Assembly: GCA_029055435.1 (NCBI GenBank)
Contig: JAIDDH010000031.1
Location: 1 to 52,839 of the forward strand
DNA: 52,839 nt
Source of the DNA: Acetatifactor sp.
GTDB taxonomy: Bacteria > Bacillota > Clostridia > Lachnospirales > Lachnospiraceae
Direction: 5' to 3'
Below the pieces are notes generated by a model, which worked only from the letters and a program-made list of their open reading frames with translations, had not been told where the DNA came from and made no database searches. Shown one piece after another: positions 15,690-24,090 of the stretch. How positions within the stretch are numbered: position 1 is the stretch's first letter; each line of letters begins with the position of its first letter. The position numbers and the translations under genes were made by a program.

Positions 15690-16541
15690 ATGTTTGAGAT
15701 AATCAAGGCGATTATTTACGGTATTGTGGAGGGCGTTACAGAGTGGCTTCCCATCAGCAGCACAGGACATTTGATTCTGGTGGAGGAGCTGATACCCTTT
15801 CAGGGAGTCAGCGAGGACTTCTTCAGCATGTTTGACGTGGTGATTCAGCTGGGGGCGATTCTGGCGGTGGTAGTGCTGTTCTGGAATCAGATCTGGCCCT
15901 TTGCCCTGACGCGGAAGGAGCGGGAGGGCAAGAGCGGTCTGCTGTCTTTTGTCAAAATGGATGTCATGACGCTGTGGTTCAAAATTCTGGTGTCCTGTGT
16001 GCCGGCGGCGGTCATCGGTGTGTTGTTCGATGATGTGCTGGATGCGCTTTTCTATAATCCTGTGTGCGTGGCGCTGGCGCTGATCATATTCGGCGTAGCT
16101 TTCATTGTCATCGAGAACTGGAATAAGGGGCGTAGCCCCAAGGTGAACGCGCTGGCGGGACTTACTTATCAGATGGCGCTTCTGATCGGTGTGTTTCAGG
16201 TGATTGCCGCTGTTTTTCCGGGCACTTCCCGGTCCGGCGCTACCATTGTGGGCGCGCTGCTCATCGGTGTCTCCCGCACTGTGGCGGCGGAGTATACTTT
16301 CTTTCTGGCTATCCCGGTGATGTTTGGAGCCAGTCTGCTGAAGGTGGTGAAATTCGGTTTTGCCTTCACTTCGCTGGAGCTTGTGCTGCTGCTTTTGGGC
16401 ACGGCAGTGTCCTTTGTGGTATCTCTGTTTGTGCTGAGATTTTTGATGGGTTATATTAAGAAGCATGACTTTAAGGTATTTGGCTGGTACAGAATTGCGC
16501 TGGGACTGGTTGTGCTGGCATACTTTGGGCTGATGGCGTAG
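15690..16541 (+). CDS. uppP: Undecaprenyl-diphosphatase
   Basis: A 283-residue protein with about eight membrane helices and both BacA/UppP signatures: EGVTEWLPISSTGHLIL near the N terminus and PGTSRSGATI in the middle. It dephosphorylates undecaprenyl diphosphate at the membrane to regenerate the lipid carrier used for peptidoglycan and surface glycans. Extra expression of this family is known to give bacitracin resistance. Its carrier would also serve the large glycan locus later in this window, though it is not linked to it. GGGTGG lies a few bases before the ATG. Confidence 0.96.
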   Translation: MFEIIKAIIYGIVEGVTEWLPISSTGHLILVEELIPFQGVSEDFFSMFDVVIQLGAILAVVVLFWNQIWPFALTRKEREGKSGLLSFVKMDVMTLWFKILVSCVPAAVIGVLFDDVLDALFYNPVCVALALIIFGVAFIVIENWNKGRSPKVNALAGLTYQMALLIGVFQVIAAVFPGTSRSGATIVGALLIGVSRTVAAEYTFFLAIPVMFGASLLKVVKFGFAFTSLELVLLLLGTAVSFVVSLFVLRFLMGYIKKHDFKVFGWYRIALGLVVLAYFGLMA

Positions 16542-16654
16542 AGATTGATGCAAGAAATCGCGACGGCGCGCACGCCTGTTCACAAGATGCTCAGTATTAG
16601 ACAAAAAGCATACTATTCTTGTGATAAAAGTGTATGTTTTTGTGACAAATGCGG

Positions 16655-16683
16655 TTGACAAGTGTAGTTAAAAGAGATAAACT
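16655..16683 (+). promoter_or_regulatory. Promoter of the DUF6465 gene
   Basis: Perfect TTGACA (16655-16660), a 17-base spacer and TAAACT (16678-16683), about 105 bases before the ATG at 16789. The AT-rich bases upstream carry two TTGTGA words, of unknown meaning. The predicted leader is about 100 bases. Confidence 0.75.
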
Positions 16684-16788
16684 GTGTCTTGTTAGGTTAT
16701 TGTTAACTATTATTCGGATATCTCAGGGACTTGTAAAGAGTAAGAGATAGAGAGGAAATCCGGAAAGGATTCAGAAGGGAGACGTGTT

Positions 16789-17271
16789 ATGGCAGTAAAG
16801 AAGACCGTAAAGCCCGTTGCAGTGACATCTGCAGCGACCACGCCTAAGGCAGAGGCAAAAAAGACAGAGACCCCCGCAGAAGTAAAGACAGAAGTTAAGG
16901 CAGAGACGAAGAAAGCAGAGGCTCCTGCAGCAGCAAAGACCGAGAAGCCTGCGGCAGTTAAAAAGGAAACCGTTAAGAAAGAGACTGTGAAAAAGGAGAC
17001 CGTTAAGAAAGCCCCGGCTAAAAAAGCTCCGGCTAAGAAGGCAACGAAGGCTCCGGCTAAGAAGGCAGAGATCAAGAGTGAGGTACATGTGCAGTTCTCC
17101 GGCAAGTCTTACACACAGGAAGATCTGCTGAAGATTGCAAAGGATGTATGGAAATATGACCTGAACGGGGATATTTCCGATCTGACCAGCATCGAGCTGT
17201 ATCTTAAGCCCGAGGAGCAGACTGTTTACTATGTGATGAACAAGGAGTTCACAGGCAGCTTTGCCATCTAA
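16789..17271 (+). CDS. DUF6465 family protein with a histone H1-like lysine/alanine tail
   Basis: A 160-residue protein in two parts. Residues 1-94 are almost only Lys, Ala, Pro, Thr, Glu and Val, with tandem KKETV units (three) and APAKK/KKAPA units, like histone H1 tails. Residues 95-160 form a compact domain (VQFSGKSYTQEDLLKIAKDV ... VYYVMNKEFTGSF) that I recognise as the Clostridia family DUF6465; its function is unknown. The strongly basic tail suggests binding to DNA, RNA or another polyanion, but this is inference. The strong promoter and a tight terminator indicate a well-expressed single-gene unit. GAAGGGAG precedes the ATG. Confidence 0.85.
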   Translation: MAVKKTVKPVAVTSAATTPKAEAKKTETPAEVKTEVKAETKKAEAPAAAKTEKPAAVKKETVKKETVKKETVKKAPAKKAPAKKATKAPAKKAEIKSEVHVQFSGKSYTQEDLLKIAKDVWKYDLNGDISDLTSIELYLKPEEQTVYYVMNKEFTGSFAI

Positions 17272-17302
17272 TTCTACATAATAAATATTACAGACTCAGA
17301 AG

Positions 17303-17346
17303 ACCACGAGAATATGCAGCATATGCTGTATGTTCCCGTGGTTTTT
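17303..17346 (+). terminator. Rho-independent terminator of the DUF6465 gene
   Basis: A long hairpin: ACCACG at the left arm pairs with CGTGGT at the right, continuing through a nearly perfect stem around GCAGCATATGCTG. It ends in five T. Confidence 0.85.
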
Positions 17347-17434
17347 AAATATGCTGAATGTTTTCCGAAACAGAAGCCTTGCGGAAATTCAGTCTATTTT
17401 ATAATTTATTTATATTTTTTTTGCTGGAAATCTG

Positions 17435-17463
17435 TTGACAATAAATAGTAGTGGTGCTATCTT
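17435..17463 (+). promoter_or_regulatory. Promoter of the hrcA-grpE-dnaK-dnaJ operon
   Basis: Perfect TTGACA (17435-17440), a 17-base spacer and TATCTT (17458-17463). The predicted start near 17470 lies just before the CIRCE operator. Confidence 0.85.
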
Positions 17464-17477
17464 ATGTAAAGAAGATG

Positions 17478-17504
17478 TTAGCACTCCCTTTAAATGAGTG
17501 CTAA
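17478..17504 (+). promoter_or_regulatory. CIRCE operator (HrcA binding site)
   Basis: TTAGCACTC (17478-17486), nine spacer bases and GAGTGCTAA (17496-17504): an exact match to the CIRCE consensus. HrcA binds it to repress class I heat-shock genes. HrcA is encoded by the first gene of the operon, giving autoregulation. Confidence 0.98.
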
Positions 17505-17570
17505 CAAACAAGCCGCAGCAAAACAGAGGAACGCGGCCTGAGGATTGGCGGAAAGGAGTGAGGGCATACA

Positions 17571-18593
17571 GTGGACGAGAGAAAGGAAAAAATTTTGCAG
17601 GCGATTATCCGTAACTACCTGGAGACAGGCGAGCCGGTGGGCAGCAGAACCATTTCCAAGTACACTGATTTAAACCTGAGCTCTGCGACAATCCGAAATG
17701 AGATGGCTGATTTGGAGGAGATGGGATATATTCTCCAGCCGCACACGTCTGCGGGACGTATTCCCTCTGACAAGGGTTATCGCTTTTATGTTGACACCAT
17801 GATGGAAGCGCGGGAGCGGGAAGTGGTGGAGATGAAAGAGATGCTTCTGGAGCGTCAGGATAAGATGGAGCAGATGCTGCAGCAGGTGGCCAGAGTGCTG
17901 GCCCAGAATACGCAGTACGCTACTCTGATATCAGCTCCCCAGACCCATGGTAGCAAGGTGAAATTCGTACAGCTCTCCCGTGTGGATGAAGGCCAGCTTC
18001 TGGCGGTCATCGTGGCTGAGGGCAATGTGATCAAAAACAATATTCTCACCGTGAGGGAGGAGCTTTCTGACGAGACGCTGTTGAAGCTGAATATTCTGTT
18101 GAACACAAATCTGACAGGAATGTCAATGCAGGAAATCAATCTGGGAATGATAGCTGCCATGAAGCAGCAGGCCGGTATCCACAGCGCTATCGTGAGCGAG
18201 GTAATCGACGCGGTGGCGGAGGCCATCAAGGCTGAGGAGGATCTGGAGATTTACACCAGCGGAACCAACAATATTTTCCGATATCCTGAGCTTGCGGATC
18301 AGCAGAAGGCCAGCGAGCTGATTACTACCTTTGAGGAGAAACAGCTTTTGAGCAATCTCCTTCAGAATACATTGACGGAGGAGAGCAGTTCCGGCATTCA
18401 GGTCTATATCGGGGACGAAACTCCGGTGAAGAGTATGCGGGACTGCAGTGTGGTGACAGCCACCTATGAATTGGGGGAAGGCATGAGGGGCACCATAGGA
18501 ATTGTCGGACCCAAGCGCATGGATTATGACAAGGTCGTGGGGACTTTAAAGACCCTGCAGAGTAAGCTGGATGAAATATACAGGGAAGTGTGA
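17571..18593 (+). CDS. hrcA: Heat-inducible transcription repressor HrcA
   Basis: A 340-residue protein of normal HrcA length. The N-terminal winged helix contains GEPVGSRTISKYTDLNLSSA and TIRNEMADLEEMGYI, followed by HTSAGRIPSDKGYRFYVD, all family signatures. The C-terminal part is the GAF-like dimer domain. HrcA binds CIRCE and needs GroEL for activity in other Firmicutes; heat titrates the chaperone and relieves repression. The gene starts with GTG at 17571; AAGGAG lies about 12 bases upstream, a slightly long gap. It is first in the operon, directly behind its own operator. Confidence 0.97.
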   Translation: MDERKEKILQAIIRNYLETGEPVGSRTISKYTDLNLSSATIRNEMADLEEMGYILQPHTSAGRIPSDKGYRFYVDTMMEAREREVVEMKEMLLERQDKMEQMLQQVARVLAQNTQYATLISAPQTHGSKVKFVQLSRVDEGQLLAVIVAEGNVIKNNILTVREELSDETLLKLNILLNTNLTGMSMQEINLGMIAAMKQQAGIHSAIVSEVIDAVAEAIKAEEDLEIYTSGTNNIFRYPELADQQKASELITTFEEKQLLSNLLQNTLTEESSSGIQVYIGDETPVKSMRDCSVVTATYELGEGMRGTIGIVGPKRMDYDKVVGTLKTLQSKLDEIYREV

Positions 18594-18630
18594 GTGGCAC
18601 GGTCTAAAACAGGAGAAAGGAAGGTGCGGC

Positions 18631-19275
18631 ATGGAGAATCAGGAAGTGAATCAGGAGGAAATTCAGGAGGAGAGCATGCAGGCAGCCATGGAAGAAGATC
18701 TGACGGATGAGAAAGACGCAGTAAAAGAGCAGACAGCGGATTCCGGAGAGCATTCCGGAGACGGTGAGCCTGAGAAGGGAAAGACCCGGGCGGAGCAGCG
18801 GGCGGCCAAAAAGCAGGCAAAGCAGGATAAAAAGAATGATGTCTACAAGGAGCAGATTGAGCAGCTGGAGGACAGAGTAAAGCGCCAGATGGCAGAGTTT
18901 GAGAATTTCCGCAAGCGCACGGACAAGGAAAAACAGGCCATGTTTGAGACGGGGGCAAAGAGCGTGATAGAAAAGCTTCTTCCCGTGGTAGACAATTTCG
19001 AGAGAGGGCTGGCGACAGTTCCCGAGGAACAGCGGGAAGATCCGTTTGTGGACGGTATGAACCGCATTTATAAGCAGCTTCTCACGGAGCTCGACAATAT
19101 CGGCGTGAAGCCCATCGAGGCAGTGGGCTGCGAGTTTGATCCGAACCTTCACAATGCAGTGATGCAGGTGGAGAGCGAGGAGTATGAGAGCGGTGTGGTG
19201 GCGCAGGAATTACAGAAAGGTTATACCTATCGCGATGCGGTAGTGAGACATAGTATGGTTGCAGTAGTGCAGTAG
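18631..19275 (+). CDS. grpE: Nucleotide exchange factor GrpE
   Basis: A 214-residue protein. An acidic N-terminal extension of about 85 residues (rich in Glu, Gln and Lys) leads into the long coiled coil containing [16 protein letters not shown]. The beta-wing domain then ends with the family signature around [13 protein letters not shown]. GrpE acts as a dimer to release ADP from DnaK and may serve as a thermosensor through its coiled coil. The start at 18631 is supported by GGAGAAAGGAAGG upstream and avoids overlap with the hrcA stop. It lies between hrcA and dnaK in the standard Firmicutes order. Confidence 0.96.
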   Translation: MENQEVNQEEIQEESMQAAMEEDLTDEKDAVKEQTADSGEHSGDGEPEKGKTRAEQRAAKKQAKQDKKNDVYKEQIEQLEDRVKRQMAEFENFRKRTDKEKQAMFETGAKSVIEKLLPVVDNFERGLATVPEEQREDPFVDGMNRIYKQLLTELDNIGVKPIEAVGCEFDPNLHNAVMQVESEEYESGVVAQELQKGYTYRDAVVRHSMVAVVQ

Positions 19276-19307
19276 CTGATATGATATCAAAACAGGAGGA
19301 GAATAAA

Positions 19308-21182
19308 ATGAGTAAAATTATCGGAATTGACTTGGGAACAACCAATAGCTGCGTGGCAGTTATGGAAGGTGGAAAGCCCACCGTTATAGCTAATGCTGAA
19401 GGTGCAAGAACCACACCTTCCGTAGTGGCATTCACCAAAAACGGAGAGCGTCTGGTGGGTGAGCCTGCAAAGCGTCAGGCAGTGACCAACGCGGAGAAGA
19501 CCATTGCTTCCATCAAGAGAGAGATGGGCACGGATCACAAGCGTGCGATCGATGACAAGAAATACTCTCCCCAGCAGATTTCCGCTATGATTCTGCAGAA
19601 ATTAAAAGCGGATGCGGAGAGCTATCTGGGCGAGAAGGTGACAGAGGCAGTCATCACGGTTCCTGCATATTTTAATGATGCACAGCGTCAGGCTACCAAG
19701 GACGCGGGCAAGATTGCAGGTCTGGACGTAAAGCGTATCATCAACGAGCCCACCGCGGCTGCATTGGCTTACGGTCTGGACAATGAGAAAGAGCAGAATA
19801 TCATGGTATACGACCTGGGCGGCGGTACCTTCGATGTCTCCATCATCGAGATTGCCGACGGCGTTATCACGGTGCTTGCCACCAACGGCGACACCTTCCT
19901 GGGCGGCGATGATTTCGATAATCGGATTACCCAGTGGATGCTGGATGAATTCAAAAAGGCCGAGGGTGTGGATCTGTCGGGAGACAAGATGGCAATGCAG
20001 AGATTGAAGGAGGCCGCAGAGAAGGCCAAGAAGGAGCTTTCCAGCGCCATGACTACCAACATCAATCTGCCCTTCATCACAGCTACGGATGCAGGTCCCA
20101 AGCACTTTGACGTCAACCTGACCCGTGCAAAATTTGACGAGCTGACTCACGATCTGGTGGAGAAGACTGCGATTCCCGTGCAGAATGCCATGAAGGATGC
20201 GGGCCTCAACAATTCCGATCTGGGCCAGGTGCTGCTGGTAGGCGGTTCCACCCGTATTCCCGCAGTGCAGGATAAGGTGAGACAGCTCACCGGCAAGGAG
20301 CCTTCCAAGACCCTGAATCCCGATGAGTGCGTGGCTCTGGGCGCTTCCGTGCAGGGCGGTAAGCTGGCAGGCGACGCAGGTGCAGGCGATATCCTGCTTC
20401 TGGATGTGACGCCATTGTCTCTGTCCATCGAGACCATGGGCGGTGTGGCAACCAGACTGATCGAGAGAAATACAACCATTCCTACCAAGAAGAGTCAGGT
20501 GTTCTCCACCGCGGCAGACAATCAGACCGCGGTAGACATCAATGTGGTACAGGGTGAGAGACAGTTTGCAAGAGACAACAAGTCCCTCGGACAGTTCCGT
20601 CTCGACGGCATTCCTCCCGCACCCAGAGGAATCCCTCAGATTGAGGTTACTTTTGATATCGATGCAAACGGTATCGTAAATGTTTCTGCGAAAGATTTGG
20701 GAACGGGCAAGGAGCAGCATATCACCATCACCGCAGGCTCCAATATGTCTGATGATGATATCGAGAGGGCAGTGAAGGAAGCTGCTGAGTTCGAGGCGCA
20801 GGATAAGAAGCGCAAGGAGGCGGTTGAGACCAGAAATGAGGCGGACTCCTTCGTGTTCCAGACCGAGAAGGCTTTGAACGAAGTGGGCGACAAGATTGCC
20901 GACAGCGACAAGTCTCAGGTGCAGGCTGATCTGGATGCGGTAAAGGCAATCCTGGAGCGCACCAAGGACGGAGAGATGAGCGACAGCGATATCGACGAGC
21001 TGAAGGCTGCAAAAGAGAAACTGACCAATTCTGCACAGTCCCTGTTCACCAAGATGTATGAGAATATGCAGCAGGCACAGGGCGGCGCAGGCCCCGACAT
21101 GAGCAATATGGGCGGCGCGGCAGATGCAGGCGCTTCCGCTCCTCAGGATGATGTGATTGACGGAGATTTCCGCGAAGTCTAA
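19308..21182 (+). CDS. dnaK: Molecular chaperone DnaK (Hsp70)
   Basis: A 624-residue Hsp70. The ATPase domain begins [13 protein letters not shown] and contains [25 protein letters not shown] and [23 protein letters not shown] and the linker [12 protein letters not shown] lead to the substrate-binding domain and a Gly/Ala-rich tail ending [11 protein letters not shown]. It binds unfolded segments in the cytoplasm with DnaJ and GrpE. AGGAGGAGAA sits seven bases before the ATG at 19308, fixing this start over upstream in-frame codons. Strong ribosome binding and regular codon choice suggest high expression. Confidence 0.99.
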   Translation: MSKIIGIDLGTTNSCVAVMEGGKPTVIANAEGARTTPSVVAFTKNGERLVGEPAKRQAVTNAEKTIASIKREMGTDHKRAIDDKKYSPQQISAMILQKLKADAESYLGEKVTEAVITVPAYFNDAQRQATKDAGKIAGLDVKRIINEPTAAALAYGLDNEKEQNIMVYDLGGGTFDVSIIEIADGVITVLATNGDTFLGGDDFDNRITQWMLDEFKKAEGVDLSGDKMAMQRLKEAAEKAKKELSSAMTTNINLPFITATDAGPKHFDVNLTRAKFDELTHDLVEKTAIPVQNAMKDAGLNNSDLGQVLLVGGSTRIPAVQDKVRQLTGKEPSKTLNPDECVALGASVQGGKLAGDAGAGDILLLDVTPLSLSIETMGGVATRLIERNTTIPTKKSQVFSTAADNQTAVDINVVQGERQFARDNKSLGQFRLDGIPPAPRGIPQIEVTFDIDANGIVNVSAKDLGTGKEQHITITAGSNMSDDDIERAVKEAAEFEAQDKKRKEAVETRNEADSFVFQTEKALNEVGDKIADSDKSQVQADLDAVKAILERTKDGEMSDSDIDELKAAKEKLTNSAQSLFTKMYENMQQAQGGAGPDMSNMGGAADAGASAPQDDVIDGDFREV

Positions 21183-21254
21183 AGAAAAGAAGTTTCCGGG
21201 AGGAAGTTGCTATTTTAATTGAGTGTGCCGTATGTGCGGCGGAGTGAGGGAGCT

Positions 21255-22439
21255 ATGGCAGAACAGAAACGAGACTATTATGAAGTGCTCGGTGTGGATA
21301 AAAATGCCGATGAAGCGGCAATTAAAAAAGCGTATCGTGCTCTTGCAAAAAAATATCATCCCGATGTGAATCCCGGGGATGCGGAGGCGGAGAAGAAATT
21401 TAAGGAGGCTTCCGAGGCGTATGCGGTATTGAGCGACCCGGATAAGAAGCGCCGGTATGATCAATTCGGTCATGCGGCATTTGACGGCGGTGCAGACGGT
21501 GCCGGTGGATTTGATTTCACCGGCGCCGATTTCAGCGATATCTTCGGCGATATTTTCGGCGATTTCTTTGGCGGCGGACGCAGAAGCAGTGCGCGCAACA
21601 ACGGTCCAATGAAGGGGGCAAATATTCGCACCAGTGTGCGGATTACCTTTGAAGAGGCGGTGTTCGGCTGCAGCAAGGAGATTGATCTGAATGTTAAGGA
21701 GACCTGTAAGACCTGTAACGGCAGCGGTGCAAAGCCGGGCACCACACCTGAGACCTGCGGCAAGTGCGGAGGCAAGGGTCAAGTGGTGTTTACGCAGCAG
21801 TCCTTCTTTGGCACCGTGCGCAATGTGCAGACCTGTCCTGACTGTCAGGGCAGCGGAAAGGTGATTAAGGAGAAGTGCGTAGACTGTCACGGCACAGGTT
21901 ATATCTCCATGAGGAAACGCTATTCCGTGGAAATTCCGGCGGGTATCGACAACGGGCAGTCCGTGCGTCAGCCCGGTCTGGGAGAGCCCGGCACCAACGG
22001 CGGCCCCAGAGGAGATGTGCTGGTGGAGGTTATCGTGGGCAGACATCCCATCTTCCAGCGGCAGGAGTTCAACATCTTCTCAACCGTCCCTATGTCATTT
22101 GCGGTGGCTGCGCTGGGCGGTGAGATATACATCGATACTGTGGACGGCAAGGTGATTTATGATGTGAAAGCCGGAACACAGACGGACACCAAGGTACGCC
22201 TGAAGGGCAAGGGTGTTCCTACTCTGAGGAACAGAGAGGTCAGAGGAGATCACTATGTAACTCTGGTTGTAGAGGTTCCCGACAAGCTGAAGCCCGAGGC
22301 AAAGGAGCTGTTAAAGCAGTTCGATGCTTTGACGGGCGATAGTCTCAATGCCACCAAGGCGGCAGGGGAATCTGCCGGAGAGGGCGGTAAGGAGACCAAG
22401 GATAATAAAGAAGGCAAAAAGAAGAAGTTCTGGAAATAG
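21255..22439 (+). CDS. dnaJ: Molecular chaperone DnaJ (Hsp40)
   Basis: A 394-residue type I J protein. The J domain ([20 protein letters not shown]) has the HPD motif in KKYHPDVN. A Gly/Phe-rich segment and a zinc domain with four CxxCxGxG repeats ([32 protein letters not shown]) follow, then the C-terminal substrate domains and a Lys-rich tail. It delivers clients to DnaK and stimulates its ATPase. The start at 21255 is taken from the universal J-domain N terminus; upstream in-frame codons add only an unrelated leader. Last gene of the heat-shock operon. Its last four codons are the first copy of a 17-bp tandem repeat. Confidence 0.98.
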   Translation: MAEQKRDYYEVLGVDKNADEAAIKKAYRALAKKYHPDVNPGDAEAEKKFKEASEAYAVLSDPDKKRRYDQFGHAAFDGGADGAGGFDFTGADFSDIFGDIFGDFFGGGRRSSARNNGPMKGANIRTSVRITFEEAVFGCSKEIDLNVKETCKTCNGSGAKPGTTPETCGKCGGKGQVVFTQQSFFGTVRNVQTCPDCQGSGKVIKEKCVDCHGTGYISMRKRYSVEIPAGIDNGQSVRQPGLGEPGTNGGPRGDVLVEVIVGRHPIFQRQEFNIFSTVPMSFAVAALGGEIYIDTVDGKVIYDVKAGTQTDTKVRLKGKGVPTLRNREVRGDHYVTLVVEVPDKLKPEAKELLKQFDALTGDSLNATKAAGESAGEGGKETKDNKEGKKKKFWK

Positions 22440-22478
22440 AATAATTCTGGAAACAGGAAAATTCTGAGAACAGGATAT
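22428..22478. repeat. 17-bp degenerate tandem repeat (3 copies) at the dnaJ stop codon
   Basis: TTCTGGAAATAGAATAA (22428-22444), TTCTGGAAACAGGAAAA (22445-22461) and TTCTGAGAACAGGATAT (22462-22478). The first copy contains the end of dnaJ and its stop codon; the others lie between dnaJ and the terminator. Confidence 0.85.
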
Positions 22479-22487
22479 GAAATGAAA

Positions 22488-22522
22488 ATACGCCCGGTGG
22501 TTTGAACATCCACCGGGCGTAT
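22488..22522. terminator. Bidirectional terminator between dnaJ and the HD-GYP gene
   Basis: ATACGCCCGGTGG (22488-22500) and CCACCGGGCGTAT (22510-22522) form a perfect 13-bp stem with a nine-base loop. It lies between two convergent genes and can serve both. The tail on the plus side is T-rich but interrupted. Confidence 0.8.
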
Positions 22523-22525
22523 GTA

Positions 22526-23908
22526 TTAGTTCTTGTCTTTTTCTACGATCGTAATATTTCCGCTTTCTATCAAGGAGAGAAGGCAGTCGGCAATATGGGG
22601 ATCAAACTGCGTTCCTCTATTGTTTTTCAGCTCGCTGATGATAACATCCTCGGAGAGGTTGTTGCGGTAGCAGCGTCGGCTGTTCATCGCGTCGAACGCG
22701 TCCGCCACGCCAATTATGCGCGCTATGAGGGGGATTTCCTCTCCGGCAAGCCCGTTGGGATAGCCTTTTCCGTCGTACCGCTCATGGTGGAACATGGCGC
22801 CCGTTCTGATATTGTCTATCGCGTTGAAATCCCGAAGTATGTCTCCGCCGAAAACGGGGTGCTTCTTCATTGTTTCGTATTCCTCGTCCGTGAGCTTTCC
22901 GGGCTTTCCGAGTATTTCATCGGGGATATAAATCTTGCCGCAGTCGTGCATGAGCGCTATCCAATATATCTGATCGCAATCAGCCTCCGAAAATCCCAGC
23001 TTTTCGGCGATCATCCTGGAATACTGCGCCACGCGGAGCGAGTGTCCCTTTGTACTCGGGTCTTTTGCCTCGATGAAATTAATGATCGTCTGCATCGTCT
23101 GCTCGATGATCTTTTTGTCGCGTTTTTGCTGCTCCACATAACGCTTTAGGTTCATCTTTACGGTGATCATCGTGATAAAGCTGATCAGCCATACGACGGT
23201 CAGCACGCAGAGCACCAGGAAAAACGGATTTTTTGTAATACTCGTGTGGAGGTGATAGCGTATCTCTCCTACGGAAAAATCCGCAACGTAGTCTTCGGAT
23301 TTGGAAGGAATGTATGTAATAAAGCCCATTTTCGTGCTGTCTGTTACGGTAGACGAATCCACGTTGGGGGAAAAAACGAAATGGTCTCCCTCGTACAGAT
23401 TGACCAAGAGTCCGACATGTGTTAAGTGATGCTCGAGGGTTATGTCATACTTGGAGTATTGGGAAAATTTTATCGTCTGAACTTGTTCGCTGCCCGAGTT
23501 TACATTCTGATGGAATTCTACTTCGCCGTCCCATGCGTCGTTTAGGCACATTTCTTCGGGAATGCGGATCATGACGTTCCAATCGCAAAGGTCGTTGGCG
23601 GAGTTGTTGAAGATCTCCATCTCGTATATCGTGCCGACGGTTGACATATATATGAGCCTTCCGTCGTTGTCGTAAAGGCTGGTGCTTACCCACGAACCAG
23701 AATCGCCGCCTCTTGGCGCTATGTTCACAGTAACGTCGTCGAAGATCATGGACGTTCCTTTGAGAGTGGCGCTCGCGAAGTCGCACACTCTTTCGCGAGA
23801 ATTATACAGATAATTTTGCAGTAAGAGTACGATAGCCCCTACCACGATAACAATTGGGAGAAAGATGTTTATGATCTGCAGGAGCTTTCCGCTCTTTATC
23901 TTCTTCAT
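22526..23908 (-). CDS. Membrane HD-GYP domain protein, probable c-di-GMP phosphodiesterase
   Basis: A 460-residue protein with membrane helices at about 9-32 and 228-250. The roughly 195-residue outer domain between them contains GTIYEMEIFNNSANDLCDW and PEEMCLNDAWDGEVEF, which look like a CBM2-type cellulose-binding fold (inference). The cytoplasmic C-terminal half carries HD at 321-322 in ALMHDCGKIYIPDEIL, HH at 374-375 and GYP at 382-384 in YDGKGYPNGL, all needed for HD-GYP activity. Members hydrolyse cyclic di-GMP (or cGAMP). It is convergent with dnaJ and divergent from a solute-binding lipoprotein gene. The minus strand shows AAAGGAGAG upstream of the ATG. The outer domain may let a polysaccharide or wall signal set second-messenger level. 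Confidence 0.9.
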   Translation of the reverse strand: MKKIKSGKLLQIINIFLPIVIVVGAIVLLLQNYLYNSRERVCDFASATLKGTSMIFDDVTVNIAPRGGDSGSWVSTSLYDNDGRLIYMSTVGTIYEMEIFNNSANDLCDWNVMIRIPEEMCLNDAWDGEVEFHQNVNSGSEQVQTIKFSQYSKYDITLEHHLTHVGLLVNLYEGDHFVFSPNVDSSTVTDSTKMGFITYIPSKSEDYVADFSVGEIRYHLHTSITKNPFFLVLCVLTVVWLISFITMITVKMNLKRYVEQQKRDKKIIEQTMQTIINFIEAKDPSTKGHSLRVAQYSRMIAEKLGFSEADCDQIYWIALMHDCGKIYIPDEILGKPGKLTDEEYETMKKHPVFGGDILRDFNAIDNIRTGAMFHHERYDGKGYPNGLAGEEIPLIARIIGVADAFDAMNSRRCYRNNLSEDVIISELKNNRGTQFDPHIADCLLSLIESGNITIVEKDKN

Positions 23909-24090
23909 AGCTTTCCAACTCTCCTTTTATCAACTGTATATATTACATCACAGTCGGCGAATAGAGTCAATGACTAAATTCAACATATATTTCAGATATT
24001 TCAGGCATTTTCCGGGTATGGAAATAATGATTGAAGTGTGCTATGGTTTAGTTGTAGTTATGGAGCAGCAGAGAATTGGGAGAAAACGCA

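Noticed and set aside
19602..20720. Antisense open frame of 372 codons within dnaK
   Set aside because: A known artefact of dnaK codon usage; the plus-strand product is an unmistakable Hsp70.
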